NCBI RefSeq assembly: GCF_000764305.2
Contig: NW_025942269.1
Location: 1,367 to 65,366, forward strand
DNA: 64,000 bases
DNA from: Hyalella azteca
Taxonomy: Eukaryota; Arthropoda; Malacostraca; Amphipoda; Hyalellidae
Reading direction: 5' to 3'
The translations under genes and the position numbers were made by a program. Of the stretch, positions 55,672 to 64,000 are shown piece by piece (position 1 is the first letter of the stretch; every line of letters starts with the position of its first letter). A model generated the notes under the pieces. It made no database searches. It was given only the letters and a program-made list of their open reading frames with translations, and was not told the DNA's origin.

Positions 55672-56555
55672 CAGGGGTCTCCAAACTTTTCAATGTGCGG
55701 GCCACATTATATATTTCCCATATATACGCGGGCCAAAGTAATAAATAATCAGTGCCAGTAATTTTATTTACTCAAATATTAAAGTATAAACATAGAAATG
55801 TTAAAACGTATCTTTTTGGAAAAAAATCGGGGTAAACTAAATAGATGCCTGTCTTTATGCCTGTTGAATGATGCTGTCGTTTTGACTTAAAAAATTCATT
55901 AAAATCCGGTTCCAGATTAGATGAGTCAATTGTAAGAATTGATTTCAAGTGATCATCATACATAGTTGCTCGACATTTAGATTTCACACACTGCATTTTG
56001 GGAAATGTTTGTTCATACAAGTATGTTGAACCAAAAATGGAACTAAACTGCAAGCAAACTGTATCAAAATTGGAAACTGCATGATCTGGCTGTAGGAATT
56101 TATAAAACTCAATCCGATTTCCTTCTCTACACTAATCTTTCAGTCTATCATCTGCCCGGAGATCAATAATTTTCATTTGAAATTGAGTTGGAAGATTTTC
56201 ACCATTGCAGTCAAATGGATTATGGAAGAGCTGTGATCCCTGAAACGGAAGCAGCGAAGCCCCACTCGGCCTCCATCCCCACAAGATACAGTCATACACA
56301 ACTGATTGCCAGTGATTGGTTGTAAAGCACAACACATACCTTATACCAGTATTAGTATCTGTACGTCACACTATCGAGAGAGAGGAAAACTGACTCGGGC
56401 TGAGCGCCACCAGTCAGCAGGCCCCAGCTTTGAATAATTATGCGATGCAATTAATAAAATAATTATTTATTCATTTCACGATTTCGTCCGGCGGGCCGGA
56501 TGAAATTATGAGGCGGGCCGGATGTGGCCCGCGTGCCATATTTTGGAGACCCCTG
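55672..56555 (-). mobile_element. hAT-type DNA transposon remnant
   Basis: Terminal inverted repeats CAGGGGTCTCCAAACTTTTC and its complement, with subterminal GCGGGCCACA / TGTGGCCCGC, typical of animal hAT elements. The left duplication copy has no insert near 3,990-4,030, though about 30 bases there are missing here, so the target duplication is not clean. Confidence 0.85.
55780..56250 (-). pseudogene. hAT transposase C-terminal (dimerisation) remnant
   Basis: NPFDCNGENLPTQFQMKIID, LRADDRLKD, a stop, then FYKFLQPDHA, FSSIFGSTYLYEQTFPKMQC, KSKCRATMYDDHLKSIL and EPDFNEF. The FGSTYxCEQxFSxM...KxRxxLxDxHL pattern is the C-terminal dimerisation region of ZBED/GTF2IRD2-like hAT transposases. The catalytic core and BED finger are absent. 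Confidence 0.8.
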
Positions 56556-57319
56556 TAATAGTACATGCAGCATTGTCATACTACATGTAACTGAACAAAA
56601 ACGATCTTATTTCCAGCGTACAACTTCAGGTCACCGTTTTCGATATGAACTGAAGGGTTTCTCGATTCCTAATATTCCATGTATCGAGGACAGCCTATTT
56701 TCATTAGTTTTTTGTTAAGAAAACAGCACGAAATCGGAACAAAATAATGAGGATATCAGTTTTACAATTTAGCTTGACATTGACACTAAGGTTATAATCG
56801 TGAACCGATTGTTTTTGTTCGTCATGTTGGTCTTGAAGCAATGAACGATCTTGCTCAACATCATCGTCAAACGCTTTGATCTAATAGAAATGTGCGATCA
56901 TATAATTCAGCAAACCAATATTTTGATTCAAGAAAACACAGAACTGCACCTGTTTCTCAAATCTTTCACCTGCTCAATTTTAGTCAGAAGCGTTACAATA
57001 ATGGCGTGATGTTATATATAGAACTCAGATTCGTTATGAAGCTGAGCACCACTGAAAAACTATTTAGATTAAAAAATAACTCTACCCAAATTTCTGAGCA
57101 AATTATCGTTTCGAACTAATGCATGGGGCTTTCGGGACGTTGCTTGCAACAGCTGACTGCACCATAACCTCAAGCGTCAGTCATATAGTAATATTGTATA
57201 GCATTGATACTGGCTAACTCATTAACACGTCGCCTCTTACGACTGCAAACGAAGCTCGATATATCGACACAAGATGACCAATCATCATGTTACTAACACT
57301 CGTATAGAAATGATGTCAT

Positions 57320-57658
57320 TGTAAAGTTTGTTCGGTTCGAGAGATTTGGATACGCAACTTTTCTTGAACTTCTTATTAAAATTATTAAAACAAACAACAA
57401 TAATAGTATCATAATTGCCTATAAAAATGGTATTGCACACGAGTAGACAAGTAAAATAGTTTAATTCGCACACGAACACACAAGATCTAAAAACGCTTGT
57501 AAATATTCAAAACATAATCCCTAATTAAAACACGTACCAAATATTCTCTTCAGCTACATAAGTCGAGAGCCAGCATCGAACTGAAAACAAGTACGCGGAT
57601 TAAAATGAAGTACAACTGAGTGGTGTGCGATATACACGCACCATAAGAACGATTTAGC
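57320..57658 (-). repeat. LTR of BEL/Pao element 2 (downstream LTR)
   Basis: TGTAAAGTTTGTTCGG ... CACCATAAGAACGATT; short form, like 4,789-5,127. Confidence 0.7.
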
Positions 57659-58058
57659 AAAAAAATGGCTCCTATAAAGGCTTTATAGTCAAGACTGCCC
57701 TAAAATTTGAGCTACTACAAATTTATACATCAAACAAGCTCATCGGGGGTTCATAAAAGAATCATCTTCGTTATTGGACATATGCCAGAGTGGCTGACTG
57801 AATAATATCAATATCTCGAGATTCTTCCTGAACGCTTTCTTTCATTGGCAATCTCAGGTCAGTTGTTACGGAGCAAGTCGTGGTCCACAAGTAAAACTAA
57901 GTCTTTGCTTTCATTTCTAATCTCCACGTCATCAAGTTGGAGTGCAGGAACTTCTATGAGAATCTTTTCAAGCCACTTCTCGTCCTCGACCGACGATGAT
58001 GGCCGTTTGTCCGGCGCATAGCGATCGTACGAAACGGAGCTATCGAGGTCAAAAACAT

Positions 58059-58259
58059 TCAACTTCGACCGCTTGCAATGCATTTCCCGCGTACATGTGC
58101 TAACTGGTCCATTGAACGCCCAACCAAGCCAGTGAAGTGACGCAAATTGTTGTCCCCACTTACCTCCACCATAGACACCTTCGTAACAGGGCCAGGCGAG
58201 TTCATGCCTACTAAAACGCTAACGTCGACGTTCACGAAAGCGAATGGTACATCTTGCAA
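58059..58259 (-). pseudogene. BEL/Pao protease region fragment, copy 2
   Basis: Same start as 5,142-5,324 (DVSVLVGMNSPG), but a frame change replaces the LGWxFNGPVS part, which survives in another frame near 58,095-58,135. Confidence 0.6.
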
Positions 58260-58585
58260 ATAAGGCAGTAAGGCAGACTCTCGATATTTCCAAAGTAGGA
58301 TATTCGTGTTTAGAAAAAAGGCAGTTTGATGACGGCTTCGTAAACAAATTGGAATTGACCTTAATTTGCTACCATAAAGAGGGAAAATGTCCTAAATCAT
58401 CAAAACTTCCGTTCAAATAGCAGAAAACCCGGACATCCAGTCTTCCAAAGTCATGGCGAAAACTTTAGTTTTATTAACCTCGTCTTTCTCCTTCGTCGCT
58501 GATTAGGGATCGGCAATCTGTCCGAACAGAGGCTGCTTCAGATGAGCCACCTCTTCATGAGCGAAAGGAACAATATCGCCAAAAT

Positions 58586-59062
58586 CTACGTTCTGAGAGC
58601 TCTTAATTCTGTTTCTGATTGGTCAGACGACGCCACTGTACCTTGATCTTGTAAGGCAACTCCTGGAATAATATTCATTGTTTCTTTCGGACTGCTCAGC
58701 GGATTGGTTCGAGAATCCGATTTCAAATTTTGGCGCCGAATCAGGCATATGGAACTATCTTGTAATGTTTCAGCGTCCTCGCCCTTTATCTTAGGCCAAC
58801 TATTCAGACGTTCTATGTAGGCATGTGCAATCTTGAATTTATTTCCCAATTTTTCACGTAGCAAGATTCTGTCCTGCCGGTAAGCAACTTCGGGGTCATC
58901 ATTAAAGCAACTTTTAACCAGCTTCTGAACTTCACCCGTTGAAAACTGTTCTAAGTAAACCAGTCTATCCAAAGGATCGAAAAATCTCGTTTCGATTATT
59001 TTATCGAACATTCGCAAAAACACGTTGAACCTTGTCACGTCAGAACCATCAAAGGCTTCCAA
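58586..59062 (-). pseudogene. BEL/Pao Gag core
   Basis: 158 codons: EAFDGSDVTRFNVFLRMFDK, LVYLEQFSTGEVQKLVKSCF, AYRQDRILLREKLGNKFKIA. The layout F-DG-x-F-F ... L-YL--F-TG-A/V--L ... A-Y--A---L---LG matches the Gag-like domain found in Pao-family polyproteins. It is the longest open piece of the element. Upstream Gag parts (59,150-59,290) and the protease are separated by stops, so the element is dead. Confidence 0.7.
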
Positions 59063-59390
59063 ATCACGCCTGGGTAGAAGTTCTGTTGTTATTTTTCCTT
59101 GATTCGCAAAAATAAAGAATCTATTTGTTCCTTGTGAGGATTAACCTACTCAATCAACTCCTGGCTGTCACAGTATTCAAGAAGCTTGTCGACCTTGATT
59201 AGATACTCCAAATAAAGTTTCCGAATCAGTTCGAAGTCACCGTGAAGGTTGTTCAGCAACTATTCGATCTCATTGCCCTTCCTCGTCGCAGCGCCAAGCT
59301 TGGGTGACGGAATGGTGACGTCACAGGGTGGAGTACGAAGCGTTGCTGTCTCTCTTGACTTCGAAATCCTGACATACTCTTATTGGAAAC

Positions 59391-59948
59391 TGTAAGGTTG
59401 GCTCGGTTGGAGGGATTTGCATACGCGAGTTTTCTTGAACTTCTTATTAAAATCGGTTTCTGTCCCCCGATCCCAAACAACCCCAATCACCTACAACCGA
59501 CCAAATCATGCGCAATGCGCCTTTTTTCCCCATTTATCATGGGCAATGCGCTCCTACTATTTTTTTCCATTTCTCTTTCCTCATTCTGGCCGCTCTGCGC
59601 CACCTGTTCTTCTCTTACACTCTTTCCTAGTGGCACTGCAACAACAACCACAACAATGCATACCACTGCGAAACAATTCACGGATTACAACAATAGTTAA
59701 TTAATTGAGCATAAAAATGGTATTGCACATGAGGAGACGAGTAAAAGGCTTTAATCCGAACACTATCACACAAGATATAAAAACACTTGTAAATATTTAG
59801 AACATAATTCTTAAATAAAATACGTACCAAATATTCTCTTCAGCTAGGTCAGTCGAGCACCAGCATCGAACTAAAAACAAATACGTGTATCAAAATGAGC
59901 TATAGCTAACTTGTGTCCGACATACACGCACCATAAGAACGATTTAGC
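59391..59948 (-). repeat. LTR of BEL/Pao element 2 (upstream LTR)
   Basis: TGTAAGGTTGGCTCGG ... CACCATAAGAACGATT; long form, like 7,732-8,281. Confidence 0.7.
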
Positions 59949-60385
59949 CAATGTACGCTCAAGGATTTTAAATTAAACAATAATCAAATTGAGGAACATA
60001 TTGGAACATATTTCGGATGAATACAATTTTATCTCCAACAAACTAACTCCATTTGTTAACTGCTAATCATAACGATTTGCCACGTGGAGGTTGTTGAGGT
60101 TATATATATAGCGTTACTGATGTAGCCCTTCTTATTGAAGTTGGCGTTACACACGAAGACGTGTTACGTTCGACGTCGCCTACCATTAATTTTTTCATAA
60201 TAATCTACATTTAAATCAAATTTTCTCATATATCACAAAAATTGTGTGAGTGTTGCTCATAGGTATTCATCATCGTATTTGATTTTTTAATTGCCATATT
60301 TCGATTTACGAGGCTTGACGGATTCAAATCATCCAACAGTAAACAGTTAAATAATATTAGAAATAACAATAACATTGTTCAACGG

Positions 60386-61559
60386 GTAAAAGTAACAAGT
60401 AAATAATGCTAGCTGAAACAGTAACTTCATTAACAATTAATTATTCGATGTTTGCTGCTCGTGGACAGCGTGTGGCACACGAGTTCGGTCAAATGAGCGC
60501 CAATTTCAACGCTGGTCACCTTACGATACTTTGCCACTCTTGATTATATAAATTAAACCCGAATTTCACATTATTTTTACCGTATCTTCGAATTGAAAGT
60601 AAGCAGAAGGAAGCGTTCACAAATTTTTTACTTTTCATTCTATAGATTTTAAAGTAGAATGATGAAACGGAAGTTCAAAGCATTTTCAATCCAAGTTCAC
60701 AAATCTCGAAGTATTCGGTCAGAAGTCAATTATACGGATACACATTGAGTTCTCGAACGTATCTTTTTTAGTGATCATTGACTTGGTTGTCGTCCTACAT
60801 CAGATCGCGCTTCGCGTTACATCAATTTCAAACAACTCATATAATAAGAAACATATGATACTATATGATAACAAACAAAGCTATTCTATAAATACTTGGG
60901 GGGAGCTTTTCGCCTGACTCTCCCCAACAGAACGGGTGATTGCAGCCGTGGCACTACGGGTTACATGATGCGTGATGCGTGTCTTGCATGCAAGAAACAT
61001 GCATATTTAATTTCAAACTAGCAACAACCTTCCATTTTCTTAAACATTTCCATGAATAAAAATTGAATATGAGTACAGATGAGTTGTAGCATTCACACAC
61101 AGTTTCAAACTAGTAACAACCGACCACATTCTTAAACACTTCCTGTACGTCGACTAACTAGGAGTTCAGATAAAAGGGTCGCCTGCCGAAGACCACAACT
61201 GCCCTGGATGTAATGGACCATCATGATTCCTGCCTTCCGGAACGTAGCCTTCAACACTTCAAGCCGTCCGTATCTAGGCCGTGGGTCGAACCGGGTGGAT
61301 AGCTAGAGGTCAACATAGCCCAAGTCCACAGTGCGATTCATATACCTTCCCGTGCGTAACGCAGCCGGGCATCTTCACGGCTTTTGACACAAAGCGCCCA
61401 CCACAACAGCGCATCGAACCAGCCCTCGGTCGAACGGCCACTTGTCGAAGGACGATAAATTTTGAAACAGAACTATGCTATCTGAAACCTAACCTCAGAT
61501 GCGGTGAACGTAGTTTTTTTTTAATTAATGCGGTGAACGTAAAGTTTTAAAATTAATTT
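60386..61559. other. No identifiable gene
   Basis: Contains a pair of direct repeats about 92 bases apart (TTTCAAACTAGCAACAACC at about 61,010 and TTTCAAACTAGTAACAACC at about 61,102), each followed by a CTTAAACA-TTCC motif. Otherwise nothing was recognised. Confidence 0.4.
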
Positions 61560-61745
61560 AACTATGCCCGGAAGTCAGATTCGATCCGCGGCCTGGTGGT
61601 GCACGGCAGGTGGTGGTCAAGGCCGGAGGAGGACAAAGCCGAGTGGTGCACGGCTGATTGGTGGATATCCGGAGAGATCCAAGGCGTTCGATTCAGGGCT
61701 TATTGGTGCACAAAATTGGTGGTGCACGGCTGCGCTCCCCAGATA
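61560..61745. repeat. GC-richer patch with GTGGTGCACGGC motifs
   Basis: GGTGGTGCACGGC or close forms occur at about 61,596, 61,641 and 61,718; spacing is irregular. Class unknown. Confidence 0.5.
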
Positions 61746-62667
61746 AAAAACTCCTTGGTTACGGAGTTCGCCTACTTGATTGCAACAATATTTTATTTTT
61801 GTAGACTAGAGAGTCAGAATTATTATTATTTATAATTGGTATTTTGGATGAATGGTAGTAAATACATGTTTAGTCTCCTCGCGTAAGAATAAGAGAAAAA
61901 TTTGAATGCTGGCATTAAATTAATTGATGAGAACTCGTGTAGCCCTCAAAAATTACTTAAGAGACTAAAAACAATTTGTGAAAATATGCTACCGCTTTTT
62001 AATTTTAATAAAAATAAATCATATATACAATACAATTATTATGTTAATAATTTGAGATCAAATTTTACAAACAGTAATGCGAGGAATCTGATTGTTTCAC
62101 AATTAGCATCGCAGTGATACCTTCGATCGCCTTAATGTTAACCACTTCATGCAGTGGAGTATCCAACTTTAACCTGATGAAACGCTATATTTTATATTAA
62201 ATCAGTTGAAATTTGAAGCAAAACACTATCTTTGCTATAAACATACAATATAAGCTGATTTTATCTATGGTCCATGTTATATAATATACAAGATCAGGAA
62301 AGGATCTCAACATTTTATATTGTAAATTCTACTATCCATTTCGCATTAAATAATTATACTGATGATACACCAACAGGAAATAAATTCAATTGGCTATAGT
62401 TGAATTTGTTTATTTTTTTCTTTTCACTCACATGTAGGAGCGAAATTATGCACTAGCAGGCATTGCTGCTGGTATGACGTGTGTTGCAATCTACAGTCAA
62501 TATAAGATAAAATAGATTATTGAATCGCACAAGAAACAACCAAATGTCGCTGCAGACTTCGTAGTTGTAGTGTAGTTCAATATTATGAGTTTCGCCATTA
62601 AATTATAGATTTATAAATCGTATAATTTATAAATATTTATAATTAAATCTTGACTCTTCCGATCGAT
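61746..62667. other. No identifiable gene
   Basis: AT-rich. A 71-codon Asn/Lys-rich frame near 61,902-62,117 has no recognisable homology and base composition alone can explain it. Confidence 0.4.
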
Positions 62668-62752
62668 CTCGTATGACACATGTTTTACGTGTCATACGAG
62701 ACCTCAAGTCTCGTACTTTTCCACTTTCTAATACGAGACCTCAGGTCTCGTA
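62668..62752. repeat. Cluster of three hairpins with a CTCGTA/TACGAG core
   Basis: CTCGTATGACAC-ATGTTTTAC-GTGTCATACGAG, then CGAGACCTCAAGTCTCG, then TACGAGACCT-C-AGGTCTCGTA, within 85 bases. Confidence 0.85.
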
Positions 62753-64000
62753 ACTTGATGTATGAAAATTTAATATCTTGAGTCGGCAATAGCATTGTTT
62801 ATAATAATTTTGGTAAATTGTATGTACATTTGAAAGATAAGTTGATTTACTCTGCAAAATGCGATATCTGGCATTAAATATAAATATCACTGCGCGCAGT
62901 GATGCAGACGCCTAACTCGATGTGCCATAGCATCTGATGTCGGCAAAAATAATTCATTAGTTATTGTTCGGTTAAAGGGAATTATATCTTAGTAATCCCA
63001 TTTAATCTCTTTTTATTTTGATATTTATTCTTTTATACTAGCTACAATCCCATAGATCTTCTGGCGTTGAAATATATGTTTGATGCTGTTCCTTGTAAAT
63101 CAATAATACGTTTACAAATATGTGCCGAGGTTTACAGTCGTACAAAGTAACGTGCTCATGCGATTGTGATAACCACTATCAGTGCATCGCTGAGACTTGA
63201 CGAGTTTGGTGGCAGGTAACAGATATGGTTCAAGCGTCAACCTAAAAGTACTAGTCATCTTTCAAAGCTACAATTCTGCACAGCAATGTGAGTTACGTTA
63301 ATACTACATATGCTCAACTTTTGTGTTGTCTTGAGTGAGCTTCCAACTAATTATCGTCCTATGTGTCATTCTTTCTTCAAGTTTGATACTTGTCTTTGCA
63401 AACAGCAATTTATTATTACAGGTTCTCAATAATCATGTGAAAGTTGTATGCGGTTGAATGTTATTCTACGCAGTTTTAACCTATGCAGTATGCAGTTTTA
63501 TGTTCAACGTAACTTTCTTCTCAAGCAGTGACACGATTATATATAATCAATCGCGAAATGTTGATGAGGAGAAAGATGCTTCACTAATGTTTTTTTTGAT
63601 AACAATGAAACCTCGCTGAATTTAGATCCCTGAATTATAGGTTTATACCATTTCCGAACAGTGTACCAAAATGTTAATGAAATAGGTGCATCTAGAATAT
63701 AATAAGTAATAAGCGATATATATAGTGCTGTGAAATGTATTTGTAGTTCCGTTAAACTCTATAGTGGATGACTATAATCTAGATTTTCAGATCGAGATTA
63801 TCTAGATTATCAGACCTAATATCACATTAATTTAAAATCAGTGTGATAAACTTCATATTATATTCTTCCTCCAAATTAGGAATAACAATTATTATAACTA
63901 GCGGATTGCGTGGGTAAAGCGTTTCTTGATTCTAACAAATTAATCAGGGAAGATTTCTAAGCAACGACTAGAAAGAAATTTAAATATTAAATAATATACT
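62753..64000. other. No identifiable gene
   Basis: AT-rich sequence to the window end with no coding or repeat feature that I can support. Confidence 0.4.

Larger units (their letters stand above)
57320..59948 (-). mobile_element. BEL/Pao-type LTR retrotransposon, second copy
   Basis: LTRs at 57,320-57,658 and 59,391-59,948; same internal deletion as 4,789-8,281 and no MITE. The Gag core is better preserved here. Confidence 0.75.
52751..60385. repeat. Right copy of the direct segmental duplication
   Basis: Pairs with 1-9,438; same gene and element order and orientation. Unique insertion: the hAT element at 55,672-56,555. Similarity ends near 60,385 (AATAACAATAACATTGTTCAAC). Confidence 0.8.

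Noticed and set aside
61902..62117. Small Asn/Lys-rich protein
   Set aside because: AT-rich composition alone gives such frames; no homology, no paralogue, no supporting context.

Overview
This is a eukaryotic window, AT-rich and dense in retroelements. It looks like an invertebrate animal and most likely an arthropod (crustacean or chelicerate). That placement rests on the mix of elements: Penelope-like, BEL/Pao, hAT, mariner-type, APE-type LINE and tRNA-derived SINEs. The exact lineage cannot be read from the sequence. All calls were made by eye, without database searches. One assembly gap (N) lies at 37,280-37,451.

The only protein-coding theme is the Hsp70 superfamily, in two subfamilies. 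The first is a divergent Hsp70/Hsp110-like subfamily: a partial gene at the left edge (1-2,177, minus, open to the edge), a complete gene (15,873-18,152, minus), a nearly complete gene with one frameshift (52,751-55,334, minus), a decayed copy (25,097-27,215, plus) and a 5' fragment (9,563-9,835, plus). These keep the NBD, SBD-beta and lid layout, but their phosphate-binding motifs are altered and their C-terminal tails differ. Two tails are histidine-rich heptad repeats; in the left-edge gene a coding 21-bp minisatellite forms the heptads. The second subfamily is canonical Hsp70: copy A (29,624-31,486, plus, frameshifted), copy B (46,550-48,368, minus, open for 549 codons, lid broken), a first-exon-like fragment (11,066-11,209, minus) and a lid fragment (41,499-41,696, plus).

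Layout. Two large duplications organise the window. (1) A direct segmental duplication pairs 1-9,438 with 52,751-60,385; each copy has a tailed Hsp70-like gene followed by the same BEL/Pao element. Later insertions hit only one copy: a TTAA-flanked MITE, a 0.9-kb MITE and a Penelope-like element on the left, and a hAT element on the right. (2) A very large inverted duplication has arms at about 27,181-39,780 and 41,880-50,430 around a 2.1-kb spacer; each arm carries one canonical Hsp70 copy, a MITE and a mariner-type remnant. The left arm later gained a LINE (37,203-38,998) and a 2.3-kb insertion that includes a MITE.

Between and around these lie minisatellites (22-bp at 9,838-10,355; 32-bp at 19,850-20,230; 25-bp at 22,010-23,815; 60-bp at 33,091-33,312), two Penelope-like GIY-YIG fragments, and one convincing minimal hammerhead ribozyme (8,481-8,529, minus) inside the left Penelope-like element. 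The last 3.6 kb, and several AT-rich stretches named below, hold no gene I can support.

How it fits together: the picture is a birth-and-death Hsp70 gene cluster evolving by segmental duplication, inversion and transposon insertion. The GC-rich 5' end of every copy stays unusually similar, even in dead copies, while tails and lids diverge quickly.
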